In this document: in pieces, positions 38,018-51,174 of the stretch | Position numbering within the stretch: the stretch's first letter is position 1 | How the letters are laid out: the number at the start of each line of letters is the position of its first letter | Assembly (NCBI RefSeq): GCF_025698545.1 | Contig: NC_068567.1 | Coordinates: forward strand, 8,618,001-8,682,000 | Direction: 5' to 3' | From: Gossypium raimondii | Lineage: Eukaryota > Streptophyta > Magnoliopsida > Malvales > Malvaceae | DNA: 64,000 nucleotides | Made by a program: the position numbers and the translations under genes | Notes under the pieces: model-generated | Database searches by the model: none | What the model was told of the DNA's origin: nothing | Seen by the model: only the letters and a program-made list of their open reading frames with translations

Positions 38018-39379
38018 TCACATGAAATCAGGATGGATATCATCTTCGACTATTTGATATTTGATGGAATCAGTGTTCAAAACTGCATCGTCGGCATTCC
38101 CCCATTTGTCCATATAATTTGCAGAGTTTCTTGGACAACACTGTTCCAAGCTGTCGCCCTCATCTTCTTCAGTTATGTAATCTTTCCACTTTGAATTCAC
38201 TTTAGATGTTGCTGGCTTAGAGTTCCTCATTGACTCCAAAATTTCCCCTACTTTTCTTATTGTCAAGTCGCTTTGTTTTTTTGAACCTATGTCTCCATCT
38301 GCTTGTTGCTGCCTATCTGCCTTCTCATCTGCAACTCCAATCCCGAAAATTTGATCCAATCAACTACAATTCAAACGCAATCTAACTTGATTTGATTATA
38401 AAAAGAAACCCTAAAATCCAAGTCACCAAAATGATCTGAACCATGAACTAACTCAAACTAAGATCATATGAAAGGGTTACTATAACTTTTGGTCCCTGAA
38501 ATTGACAATTAGATTCACCTTCAACCTTAACTCTTTTTTTTTATATACTTTGATATCTAAACTTGACAACTAAGTTTATATTAATCCAAAATGTTAAAAC
38601 CCAATGCTGAATTAACACATCTAATTGTAACCATAACATACCTATGTTGTTGTTGTTATTATTACCTTGTGAAAAGAGCATAGTAGCCTTTCTGCAATTT
38701 CTCTTGTATAAAAGTGGTTTATAAAGCTGATGACCAACGCCTTCTTCCCCAGTATCAGAGTTCCTCAATTTGGGTCTTTTGAACTTCTCCTTTGCAGGCA
38801 ACTCTGTCACAATCTCTGGTTCCAAATCGACCCCTACACCATCAATAAAACAAACACGAATTTCTTATATTCTTAACTAGAATAATAATAATGGCAGTAC
38901 AGTTTATTTTCTAAGAAAACAAACGACCTTGTTCCTCTTCTTGTAAAACTAATTTGTGTTCATGATGATCCTCTGAGTCGAGATACTCGGTCCAATCGGT
39001 GTGTCTTTTCTTCGGATTTTCCAGATCTCCACCATCGTCATCTTCCAAATCGATGTCATATTCCGATGTGGGATCGAAGAGTTGGTTTTGATCGGTAAAT
39101 TTTCGGGTCATGTTGAAAGACTGGACGAATTTGCGAACGTCTTTAGCCATGGGACCTTGAGCAAAGACCTTGAGCACCGATTGCTTTTGATTGCAGACCA
39201 CGCACGTCCATTTGTTGCTGCTCTTCTTCCTTTGTTTCACCTGCAAACCTCCTGTTTAAACAAATAGAGGAGAAAGGAACAATTATGCAAAGAGAAAAAT
39301 GTAGTAAGAGGATGAACGAATGTGCCTGCATTGTGAAGCATTGGCAGCATTGCAGAGCTACAAAATTGGCGGTTGGCAT
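38018..39379 (-). CDS. MRN complex-interacting protein-like zinc-ribbon protein (MRNIP family)
   Basis: Four exons (39326-39379, 38928-39240, 38642-38833, 38018-38328) give about 289 residues. The N-terminus MPTANFVALQCCQCFTMQ joins VKQRKKSSNKWTCVVC to form a C-x2-C...C-x2-C zinc ribbon (Cys11, 14, 31, 34). This is followed by the family block KQSVLKVFAQGPMAKDVR and FVQSFNMTRKF. The remainder is acidic and low-complexity, as usual for the family. Animal MRNIP assists the MRE11-RAD50-NBS1 DNA-break complex; a similar plant role is inference. The first intron starts with GC rather than GT (CAG|GCACAT), the only in-phase way to join the two halves of the zinc ribbon. Exon 38642-38833 has an alternative donor 24 bases earlier (38666), which would drop an asparagine run. 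Confidence 0.85.
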
Positions 39380-41052
39380 AATTCGGGATTTCACGGTGTT
39401 CTTCCTTCTCTTTTGTTACACTGGTTCTGTACTTGGGTTGGTTTCTTTCGATTAAGGGGGTGGGCGGGACATTTCAGAATTTCAGCTTTCGCCATTGGGC
39501 GCGAAAATTGTTGAGTGCAAAGTTTTGATTTGGACCTAAACAACAACAGCCAAATTTTATTTAACATTCGAATATAGGGTTTAAGGTCCAAGATGAGCAG
39601 GCCTATTCTTATCATAGGCCTCCTGTGTTCATCTCCCAAAGCATTAGGGTTTATTGGTTCGTTGAATCCTTAATCCTTGCACTTTCTTCTTCCTCAGTCC
39701 TGACCTCCCTGTGTTCGAAAATCTTAAAATCTCCATATGCAAACCCTTTTGGGTCACATCCAAAATCCCCATTTTCCGTTCTCATCCAAACCTTAAACCC
39801 TAAAAATCCTAAAAAAATTAATAAATTTAACCCTCAAATTTTACCCACCCTGTCAATTTAGTCTTATTCCGGAAATAAAAAATTAAAAGAATTAATTTTT
39901 CACTAAAATTTCCAAAATTTTATAAAATATATAAAAATAAAAAAATCCTCAAATAAAAATATTTTTAAATATTTAAAATTTTAATTTTAATCACACCTAA
40001 TAATTGTTTTAACTTTTTTTGAACTCTTTCTAATGGTCAAAGTTGTTCCTCATAGAACCCAATTTAAGGGCATTTCCTTATTGGACATGGTTGGATATGT
40101 TCTTACCAAGTGAGTACTAATCCTCCAATTGTATCATTTGCCACGAGGCCCTTACCATGTTTCTCAAAATCGCTCTATTTAATCGCAAGTTTATACTTGA
40201 TTATGTTGGCATCCTCTTATGCAATAGAAGAAGAGAGTCCAAGTTCATGTATGGAGACACGAAAGTCCCACTCTTCTTCGTTATCATTTTTGTTAGAACT
40301 GATTTTACCTCTTTTTATTCTATACTCTCAAGCAAGCAAATGTAGCATTCCTAGGAGTCTTCTTCTCCACTTCATTATCTTGCTTTGATTGGGCTTCTCT
40401 TGCTGTCCACCTCCGTCTCTTCGTCTGAAAGCTCCCACATGCTATAATTGCTCTCGTTAAGCTTCTGAATTCAGCTAAAGTCTGTCGATACCAACTTGAT
40501 TGTGTTTGATCTCAAATAAAAAAATTCGTTGCAGTTTCGACCTGCAATATCAGCAGACCTCCCTCTACGTGTGGTTCCTGATAGCAGATTTGAACAAACC
40601 CTCCTATAATTATGCTACATGATATTTTAAGACAATCTTACACCAAAACATGCTCTCAAACTTTTCATTTGATCATGCAACTAAGCCTATGTATTCCCTT
40701 CCATTGAAGATTAGATCAATTAATCACTTCCAAGTCAAACAAACACATTTTCTTTCATTATCTAAGTTATGATTAAGCATAAAATCCAAAGAAAAACGAA
40801 TCTTGATACGATCATTTGTACAACAGAGATCATGCTGATGCAACGATACTTCTACTTCGATTTCCTTTGAAGCGGATTTTTTTTGCAGTGGTGATCAGCA
40901 GTAGAATGCAGGGAAGAAAATATTTCTCTAGTTCCAACAGAATGGTCAAAGATGTTACCTTTTTTCTTCTAGAGATCATCATGCAGTCGAGTTGTAAGAC
41001 TCGAGCCCTCCACTTTTCCAAGTTAATATTCTGGCATTCCGAACTTGAAAAC
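39380..41052. other. intergenic region between two minus-strand genes
   Basis: Positions 39380-39560 are the probable promoter and leader of the MRNIP-like gene. Positions 39600-40800 hold no reading frame or repeat I can assign. Positions 40800-41052 are probably the 3' UTR of the S1-domain gene. Confidence 0.5.
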
Positions 41053-44000
41053 TCAACTTGATTCATTCTCTCTTTCAAACTTGAACCACTTCCAATTTGC
41101 ATACAGACTTTCTTCATTCTCAAAAGATAAAGCATCAGCTGGAAGAGGTTCGGTATTCCGGGGTGCAGAAACTGCAGGTAGACTTTGCCTGTACTTCTTT
41201 GCCATCTCTTCAGCCTCAGAAAATACCCTCTGTGGTAACATATATTATTAATAATTATGACCAATCATAAACGATGCTAGACATTCCTCATGAAACAGAT
41301 CAAATCTTTACCTCTTTGTTTAATATAAAGAGGCCAGGTTCACTTTCAAGTTCAGCAGTACTGCAAGATGCATGAGAAAATTACATTAGAGTCAAGAGAC
41401 GAAATATACCGAAATAATGACAGCAGCACTTTATTTCATTTTTCATGCATTTCAAATATAGTGTAAAAGCTTGGTCACAAGCCACTGGAAGTAAAAGTAC
41501 ATCTTTTTCTACAAGCATAAATGTGCCACTTTAATAGTAATTTTCTGACTTTTCACCAAGTGCAAGAAATTTCATAAATTCAAACATTGCATCAGATAAG
41601 TCTCAATGAAAGTTATGTCCAAAGCATTCGGAATGCAAGGATATCAACATGGTCCTTGATTACCTGAGAGATATTTTGTCAGGAAAGAGTGACTTCACAA
41701 CAAGAACCTTGACCTTCTCATCCTCTTTAAGCAATTCAGCAACAGAAGTAATTCGACTTTTGCTCATATTTGAGATATGAAGCAACCCACTGCAACACAG
41801 TTGAAATTTAGAACAATTTTTATGGTCATGACTCATGGCACAAGGAAAATGTTAAACATAACATATAAACCAAATAAATATGAACATACAACTAGAATTA
41901 ATAGAGTGGCATAAATATTATTAAGATGCACAAGAAAGTAACCAATCAAAGTTAACAGTTTTTTTTTTTTTCAAATTTTCCTTTTAATGCTAAATATTAT
42001 TTCAAAATATTTACTATTTTTACAAAAGATTTTAAATAAAAAATAATGCTTTGGGGCCAAAGCATTACTTCATCAAAAACAAATGCCTAAAGGAGATAAG
42101 TGAGTGCCATAAGAGTGTTCCAAACATGATTCATGCTGCATTTCCTCGATCTTGTCTGCTCTAGTCATACCCATTCACTGTTTCAAACCCCTCTTTCCCA
42201 GCTCGCTGCCTCCCAATTTCCGTTACAAATCTTGCACTCCCCCACCCCTTTCTTTTTCACTTCTTTAAACACAAATCTTTAACTTAATATTATCAGAAAC
42301 TCTTCATATTATCCTTCCATTAATTTTTATTATATTTACATGATACGATAATAACAGCAATAACCAATTGGTTTGTATTAAACTCGATATTAGGGGGAAA
42401 AGAATAAAAAGTAGCTTTCCACTCACCTTCTATTGGAATCCGCTATTCTTACTTGGGCTCCATATGGTAAAATTTTTACAACGGTTCCTTCTACAAGTGT
42501 TCCATCTCGAAGATGCATCATTTCCTACAACATTTTACCGTAACATCATCATTAGGCCCCTGCTTTTTAAAATAAAGTGATAAACTAAGTTGCTTCATCA
42601 ACGGAAGGACAATGAGAAATAGAGAGATTGTAGTAACTAACCCAAGCTTCCCTCTCGCTCAATATTAAATCATTGTTAGCCTCATTTATTCGAGTAACTT
42701 TCACATGCATTCTGCGGCCCACCTATGCAATAAATGAAACAAAATGTCTTAAGAAGCATAGAATCAGTGAAGGAAACAAAGAAACATAGACAGAACAGAC
42801 ATATATATCCTATTGACTATCTATTTCCTTCTTATCACCATGATGCTTCTCTTCTTCTTACAACATAAATGAAACTCCAGTTTCAAATTTGTTTTGCGTT
42901 TCTGATTCTTCGATTTCTATGCATTCCTTCATAGGTCATAAACCTTATCTACTCAAACTGGTCTCTTTGAAGAATGGTTTATTAATGCCACTTGCATGAC
43001 TAGGTCACTTTTTCGAGTGTCATGGGGAAGATAAGAGGGAAGAAAGCAAAAGCGAACATGATCATTTGAGGTAATAGAAGACATGCCATTTGGCAAATAT
43101 ATAGAAGAAAACAATTGATCATCCAATCAAAGGGATTTTATAATGCATACGAAACTTCTTTTATTTTCAGCCAATTAAAAGATTGTTCACTGATGAGTTA
43201 ATACACAAACAGTGCAGCAGCAGAACTTGATTGGTTAGGTTGCGTAGGTCCCTCTCAACAATAAACATATTAAAAATGCATAGGGCCTTCAAATATCATC
43301 ATTTTTTCAAAGAAAAATATTTCTTCCATGACATTATTCCCCAAAATGCCTGCATACTATCATATGAAGAGAATTTCAATGACAAACTTGTATTCCATTA
43401 TGAGAAGCACTACCTAAACGCATATGGTTTAACTATAACTGGCTAACGTAATAAGTCTAGAGCGTATTGTCACAAAATCTATCAATAGATGGTTTTAGAC
43501 TTCAGAAATGCTCAGGCCAAATGTCATGAAGGTAAGCCATTACACAAAACAGAAACAGAAATCAGTTACTGAAATTTCCATGACAAGAAACTTACATATC
43601 CTTTCAACTCAGAGAAGTTATTTACTCTCTTCATCAACTCAGCTTTTGGAAGGAAAGCTCGCAAACCCTGCAAGACAATGTCTAAAAAGATTTTTCACAT
43701 TGAATTATGCGTACAAATATACATAACAGAAATGGGACACACGAACCTCAATTCTTGTCAGCAGGCCACCTGTATTCCACTCTGTAAATTTAACCTCTAT
43801 AGGTTCATTCAGGTGTTTTATCTGGCCAAATTCAGATTAAATCATTAGTTAAATTCAACAATCAGATACTCTTTAAGGTTATCAGGAAGCTAATCTGTAG
43901 TAATTAATGAGTTGTCAACTGACCCCTGTAATTGTTCATATTCAAGAGCTAATGTTGTCTTAGAACTTAAGAAATTCATGATAAAAGGATAAATATGTTA

Positions 44001-44965
44001 CATTAAGCAACTACAGAAGCCACCAAGCATCTTAAAGTATAACCATTCAAATAAACAAATTTACTATGAAAAAAGAAAGAAAAAAGTGAGAAAAGAACCT
44101 GCCTCACTCGATGCCAAGCTATCCTCCTGAAAAGCTGTCTAGTTGAGAGCAAAGGCCGACCACTAAGTGTTCTTCCAAGAACCTCAGCAAAAAGCACAGT
44201 TCCAGTCTCAACCACTGGTCTTCCAGGACCCGGCCCCCCGCTCATCGCATCATCATCCTTAACAATTCCCATCTTCCCATAAACCATAAATTCCTCAGCA
44301 TTATTTTCCAGATCACACACCAAATAATCCATCTCTTTATCATACAAAGGCAACACATCTTTAGTCAACATTGTACCCAACATGTCAGCCCCAACATTCA
44401 CATCCAGCTTATTCTCATTACCAGAAACAACAACACCAACCACTAAGTCACCAGGTTTTGGCTCATAGTACTCGACACCAACCTTCTTCACTTCATCAAT
44501 TTTCTCCTCAGAATCTTCTAATTCACTTCCCTCTTCTACTTCCAATGGTTCGCTAGGCCTAAAGAATTTCAAAAAAGGCTCCAAAACCTCTTCTTTATCA
44601 GGTTTTTCAGACTCTTTATCAACATCAGATACAAACCCATTATTCACAGGTGCTGGACTAGGCTTATTAAGCAATTCAAGCTCCTCATTTTCTTCAATTC
44701 CACTATCGTTTTCAAACCTTTCAGGAAACTGGGTGCTTGAAAACTCATCAAAAGTATCATTTTGAGAGCAAAGCACAATCTGGGTACTTCTCAAAAACAT
44801 ATATTTCCTCGAAAAAGACAAAGCTTTTGGTGTCACAGCAGCGGTAATGGAGTAACAAGTTCTTTTAACAGAGTACTGCCATTTGGGGGCACCATTAAAA
44901 GCAAAGTATTGACTCGAAAAATTGAGAAAGGATAAAGACTTACAGGGTTGAAGCAGGGTTTGCAT
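41053..44965 (-). CDS. chloroplast S1-domain RNA-binding protein, RLSB/PDE338 type
   Basis: Eight exons (44099-44965, 43747-43821, 43596-43667, 42642-42722, 42427-42524, 41664-41789, 41312-41360, 41053-41229) encode 514 residues. Junctions are GT-AG and in phase. The N-terminus MQTLLQPCKSLSFLNFSS looks like a chloroplast transit peptide and is followed by an acidic linker. S1-type OB folds lie at about 165-220 (GDLVVGVVVSGNENKLDVNV), 296-365 (EVKFTEWNTGGLLTRIEGLR) and 370-445 (LVEGTVVKILPYGAQV...GLLHISN). The block GTVLFAEVLGRTLSGRPLL and the tail RVFSEAEEMAKKYRQSLP match the RLSB family, which binds rbcL mRNA and supports Rubisco large-subunit expression. An in-frame AUG 36 codons upstream (45073) would add an arginine/lysine-rich stretch that looks like translated leader, so 44965 is preferred. 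Function is inferred from the family. Confidence 0.92.
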
Positions 44966-45073
44966 CCTCCTTATCCTGCTTGCACCTCGTGAGCTCTCTT
45001 TCTCTCTCTGTTTTCTTCGATTTTCTTTTGTAATTTCTCTCTCTGTCAGCAAAGTTTTGGATACTCGGGACAT

Positions 45074-46110
45074 TCCACGGCTGTTTTAGGTTCCACGCTT
45101 CATTAACTCAAGCCTTTCGTAGGCCCATTTTCAAGAACTGGGCATTTTAAATTTCATACTTGGATCTGCTTTTTATGGAGCTTCAACCCAATTATAAAGA
45201 ACGAGTGTTTGTTTTTATTTTAGAACTTCGGATTTTGTGTTTTTGAAATATTTTTTTATATATGCTTCTTAATAAACATAAAAAATATCTCAATTACCTA
45301 TCTAAAAATATGTTTATTAATTCAGTTAAATAATTTAATTTTATGATTTTTTATTTTATAAAATTATTTAGTGCAAGTCTAGGACTAAAACAATAGGTAT
45401 TCACACGATAGATTAAAATATTAAAAATGTCTTCAACTATTTTATTTATCTTAAATAAGATTTTATATTTTTATATTTTAATTTATAAATTCAAATGAAT
45501 AATACAATATTATGTCATTAATAAGAGTTATCAAATAATTATATTAAATTAAGTATAAATATGAACGGAGACTTTCTGAATGTGAATGTTTGACTATATT
45601 CGTTAAATGTTGTGCAGTAATGGCAGGAAGCACCGAGTTATAAAAAAACAGTGCATTGTTTATGTCCCAAAAAACAACAACAAGCTATTTTTAAAAATGG
45701 CTTGTTTGACCAGCAAGATGGAGGTGTGAATTTGTACCTATCAAAATAGGGTTAATTTAAACACCATCATTATTGAAAATTTTCACTATGTTTGTCATTA
45801 TATTTAAAATTATTTGGAAAAATTACTTTTTAAAGAATAGGTATGTTTTTAATATTAATATAGAATATGGTTTTAAACTAGGAAATGAAATATGAGGTGA
45901 AAATATTTGTGTAATAATATTAAAATGTACAAATACAATTTAAAATGAAAGATTCGTTGTAGTGTTATAGTTGAAGTCTTATGTTCTTTATTTATAATTT
46001 TTATTGGTTTAATTTAAAATGTAAGAAGATAAAAGTGTCCTTATAAATAATTTAATTTATTTTAAATATGGAAGGATAGTTTAATAGTTTCCTCAACTGA
46101 CCCTAACTTA
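45074..46110. other. gene-free AT-rich region
   Basis: Positions up to about 45150 are promoter-proximal to the S1-domain gene. The rest has neither convincing coding sequence nor a defined repeat. Confidence 0.5.
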
Positions 46111-46725
46111 GGCTTAGTTTAGCATTACTCCTTTGGAGCCATAACCAATACTAAACCGACAATTTTTGGGGTCAAAAGTGCTTTTGAACCTAAAAGCAAA
46201 AATAGTTTTTTTATTTTTTTAACTTCTACTTTTGGCAAAATCGCTTTTAAGAGCAAAAGATAATTTTAACCCTTATAAAATATTTTATATAATATTTATA
46301 TTGAGTATGTAATTAGTTTCTTATTGAAATTTATTTTAAATATATAATATTATATATTTAAATTTTTATTGGCTATATTTTAATATTTAAAATATAATTT
46401 ATATATTCAATTAAATTTCATAAATAATTAATATTAATTACTTAAAATATATATTTTATATATTAAAATATTAACGACAAATTATAATAGGTTATATTTT
46501 ATATTCTTACTAAAATATCATAATATTAATTAATTTGAACATTATTTAAATGTATATTTGTTACTTTATAATACCATGTCTAAAATAGATATTTTATTTC
46601 TCAAAAGTATTTTTTATAGCAATATTAAACGCTATCTTAAACTAAACTCTTTTAAAAGTACTTCTCAAAATCATTTTTTACAACATTTTTAAAAGAATTT
46701 CTCCGAAATAATGCTAAACTAACCC
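46111..46725. mobile_element. Tourist-like (PIF/Harbinger) MITE, 615 bp
   Basis: Ends are near-perfect inverted repeats: left GGCTTAGTTTAGCATTA, right read inward GGGTTAGTTTAGCATTA. TTA lies on both sides (46108-46110 and 46726-46728). Subterminal arms carry the aaaagtgctttt/aaaagtacttct phrase in opposite orientations. The core is AT-rich and non-coding. Confidence 0.75.
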
Positions 46726-46728
46726 TTA

Positions 46729-49700
46729 GTCATGAGTTTAGATAATAACTAGATTTTTTATTACCTACAGGTGTGTTTATTTTTTATAAATTTATAAATA
46801 ATAAATAATATATAAAAAGTAAAATAATATTTAAAATGAATCATATTTTATAAATAAAAAGGAGTTGAAAATAATATAGAAATTTAGAACTCTATTAACA
46901 AATAAATTATAATAAATAAAATGTAAGACGCATGCTTCAATTATAATAACGATTTATGATAAGTAAGTTATATTAATAAATACAATAATTATTAAAATTT
47001 TCTTTTTTGAAAATCTCTCGCATCCGTTTGCAACATCATGTATAATAAAGTCCAAGAGACAACTAATAATTAAAATAATATTATTATATAATGTCATCAT
47101 CAATTAAAATGATCTTTCGATTCTCTTTGATGCTATTATCGTTCGAATTTGAGATATTTTTATTTTTAATGCTAACCATTTTAATTTTTTATGGATGGTT
47201 TTTCTTAAGTGCTACTAATAGATGCTATTTATAGATCTAAACTTAAATTTTAATTGATGTATAACTTTAACACCAGTTAAGTGATAATTAAAAGATAAAA
47301 TCAATTTCTATTTATACACTTAGACTTCTATTCAAGTTATAACTTTATTTTTTTATGTTAATAAATAGGAAAATAAAATAATTCATTTTTTAAATAATAT
47401 TTTAACCTTAATTATTAGTTAATTTGAACGGCTAATAGTGAGTATGCTTAGACTTTTATTGAAGTTATAACTCTATTTTAGAGTCAATAAAATTATCATA
47501 ATTTATTTTAAATGTCAATTTAATAATATGATAGAAAATAAAGAACATTATCGTCGATTCAAATATTTTTTAGACTCGTACTTTTATATATTATATTATA
47601 TACATAGATTGCCACCAACTGTGCAATTAAATTTGACCAGTTACTATGATCTATAAATGAAAATTAACAAGGAAAATAATTTTCAAATATTTAATTTAAT
47701 AAAATAATATATAATATATTAACAAATTAACTTAAATTTTGTATTTAACGAAAGAAAGGCTTGAAAATTAAAAATATACATCGTATAAGAAGAAGTCTAA
47801 GTTTATTTTTCTAATTTATTATTATATTAATTTTATGATGGTTAACTATTAAAACAAAATATTAAAAATATATTTTATTAATTTTAACTTCAAACAAAAT
47901 TGAATAACAAATTCAATCAAGTATCAAACTTAAGTGGTGAAATCCAATGAAGTAAAAGTAAAATAGTAAAATTCAATATAGTATTATTTTAGTTTAAAAG
48001 CATATTGACAAATATCAATCAAGATAATTATATATAAAATAAAAAATTATTAAAATATAATAGCAAAATTACATGTTAATCCTTCAAACTATATATTATT
48101 TTTATTTGTTAAAAACTAAAAATATAAACAACTTAACGGCTATTTGTAGTATACATCATGTAATTCTGGCAGTGTTTTTCTATAATAGCAAGATTCTCAA
48201 ATTTAAAAAATTAATTACAAGTTGGAACTTTGAAAACAAGAATGTTTTTTTTTTCTTAATTTCTAGTCGGAAGAGAACAAAGCTGGCAATTGCCAACCAC
48301 CATAAACTTTTTAGAGTTAATATATATTTTTCTCTGATTATTTATATCTGATTAATAACTAAAATTTAACAACTAATAAAATGATGTCTCATATTAGTCC
48401 AACAATTTGATTCGTGACAATAAATTTATAAATATATAAAATTTATAATAAAAAATACACATAAGGAATGAACATATATGTATTTTAGTTTTGCATAATT
48501 TATCATATTTTTATAATACTATTAAATTAAAAATACATAACATTTGATGTTTTATACATTTTATATATGTTTTAGATTTTATGTATTTGGACAATATATT
48601 TTTATAAATATCAAATTTTATATATATTTTTTTTTCATAATTATATGAATATCTATTTTGGGTATTTGGTAAATAGAGAATTGAGCTTTTTTTAGCTAAT
48701 TTGGGCATAAATGAAGGATTGGTTTGTTAAACCCTTTAACTGTAGTGTTTGGTAAATGGAGGTTTACAAGAGCTTGTTGAGCTAAAACTTCCAAAACAAA
48801 AAACGCTGGGATGGGCAACTTTTTTCAACAGCTGATTGGGAATGAAATATGTGGAATTACATATATGACCATGCTTGCTCAAAAATTACTCCGTTTCCCA
48901 CATGCTCTAAAACCTAATAGGGGTGCCAAGATATCAGCAGTCTCTATTCTTTCATTTTCAATTTCAATCCAAAGTTCAAAGTAAATCTATAAAAATTAAC
49001 ATTGTCGTGAGAAATTTTTAATCGAACTCATTCATCCTTGAATATTTATGTACTCTTAATTTATTTTTAATTTACTTGTGTAAAATGATTTCTTATGTAA
49101 CTTTATATTAATTAAAATATACTACTTGGAAACTTTATTCAGAGTGTGACATAATTATCACTAATTTACATATTAAGAACATGACATAATTATCACTAAT
49201 AATACAGTTTAAAGTTATATTGATATACTATTAATATTTATCGATTTCCACAAGGTTAATATTTGCAAATAAGAAACTTAAGAAATTTGTTTATTTAAAA
49301 TTTCAAAAATATTCACTAATTAATTTTCATAATGGATATTTTAATTCTTTGATAATAATGGTTTATTTCAATAATTTCACCCAATAAAGACTAAAATATT
49401 ATAAACAAATAAATATTTAACAATAAAATATGTCATGCCCTTATTTGTCATTTTACACATCAGCTTTTAGCTATCAGCTAAGTTTTAAACACTTTTAAAT
49501 AAACAGTTAATAGAATCAATTTGTCAAATCTGTTAATAGAATTAGTTGGTCAAACCAAACCAGTAATCAACTATCAACTAATAGCCAAACAGAGCCAATA
49601 TATATAATTAATTTCAAAATTTCCAGAATGAATCTAGACAAAAGGTTGTCCAGGTTCAAATGCATGGACAACCATTCGTCTAGGTTCATTCACTGTGCAA

Positions 49701-50048
49701 AAAAATTATTATTTTTGATTTTTTTACCATGTGTCAAAATGTGGGGTGCCATGTGTTAGCATGCTATTAGCCATTAGTGTCACATCAACATATTTTAACA
49801 ACGTTATTGTTGAGGTATCAAAGCATGTGACAGAATTGAAATTAAGTATCGGTTAGGTAAAAAATTTAGATACCACCTAAATACAAGTGACCAAATTCTT
49901 CAATGGACAAAATGTATCTTTTATTTTTTTAAAGAAGTATCTATCTTTTATTTTAACATTATTTTTAATAAAAGAGTATAGATTATTTCGAATTTGAATT
50001 AATATCAATGGAAGATATGAATTTAAGGTTTTTTTTATCACTTTTCTT
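46729..50048. other. gene-free AT-rich region with dispersed repeats
   Basis: No gene is supported. Around 49140-49205 a 20-bp phrase (gacataattatcactaat) is directly repeated. Positions 49615-49915 match the repeat at 36515-36800 in opposite orientation. Positions 48660-48900 and 49440-49600 contain 'ggtaaatggag/gccaaacagagcc' phrases typical of other MITE ends, but I could not pair them. Confidence 0.5.
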
Positions 50049-50499
50049 CAGGGGTATTCAATCGGTTAATCGACCCGAACTACCATTAATCGAATTAATC
50101 GACCCTTTTAAACCCTTAACAGTTAACCAAACCGAAAGATTTTTAAAAAAATTTAACCCAACCGAACTTTTTCAGTTAATTCGGTCAGTTAACTGAATTT
50201 TATATGTTTTTTTTTTTGGCTTAAACAAGTATAAAACATATAAAATATTAACCGAATTAACCGACTTATTAATTTATACTTCCAAAAAATTAACCAAACC
50301 GGCTGACCGCCGACCGAATACTTATATATTATAATATTATTTATTAAGTTCGGTTTATTCAATTAACCGATCAATTTTGAACCGAATTAACCGTTAACCG
50401 ACCTTTTAAAAAATTATTAACCGGCTCTCAATTGAATTAATTCGATTAACAGATCAATTAACCAAATTAATTCGATTTTACCTAAAATTTGCACACCTG
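50049..50499. mobile_element. hAT-like MITE rich in CGGTTAA motifs, 451 bp
   Basis: The left end is CAGGGGTATTCAATCGG and the right end read inward is CAGGTGTGCAAATTTTAGG, the usual CAGGGGTG-type hAT terminus. Flanks cttttctt and cttctcct match at 6 of 8 bases, a decayed duplication. The body is packed with TTAACCG/CGGTTAA in both orientations (more than ten), giving dense internal pairing potential. Non-coding. Confidence 0.6.
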
Positions 50500-50979
50500 C
50501 TTCTCCTATGAATTTCCCGGCTTTGCATCCATCATTTGATGAACCAATATGCTTATATGATAAAATTAATGTAGTGAAATGGGTGAATTCTGTTCTAAAT
50601 TTATTGTAATGATAAGGGATTCACCATCAACTTAAAACACTTCAAACATGTATTTGAGGCCACTAGAATTTCCAATACAATAACTTTTCCATCATATACA
50701 AACATTTTGGTTGACTTTTTTTAAAAATTGATTACCTAACATGATTGTGATGTGCAAATGGCTATAATTAACTTAAATCATTTTAATATTTGATGCGAGC
50801 ACATAAATATGCCAATGATTTAACTATATATATTTTTATCAGCCAATGTAAATACAAAACAAGTGAAGGCTAAAAATGGTTGGTGCAACTTGTCAAATAT
50901 GAATCTAGGATGCTTATGTCTGCTACTATACTCCATAATAATAATAATAATTATTATTATAATAAGATATAGTGGAATA

Positions 50980-51160
50980 AAATTATTCATGGATCGAATC
51001 GAATTAGATTTGAATCGGGCCAAATAAAAAAATTAAGCCCTTTTTTTAGGTTTTGGACTCCACCCAGTTGTATTAAATTTTTTATATTATTTTGGTATAT
51101 AAAAATAAATTTAAAGAATATAATACATCAAATACACTAAAAACATTAATATAATTTGAT
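50980..51160. mobile_element. left half of a split hAT-like element
   Basis: 'ttattcatggatcgaatcgaattagatttgaatcgggcc' followed by an AT core ending 'cactaaaaacattaa' matches the left half of the element at 8753-9377. The similarity stops at about 51160 and resumes at about 59775. Confidence 0.5.
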
Positions 51161-51174
51161 GTAAGGCCTTACTT

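Noticed and set aside
39625..40388. Several short plus-strand frames upstream of the MRNIP-like gene
   Set aside because: No recognisable domain, no coherent splice pattern, and overlap with a probable promoter region.
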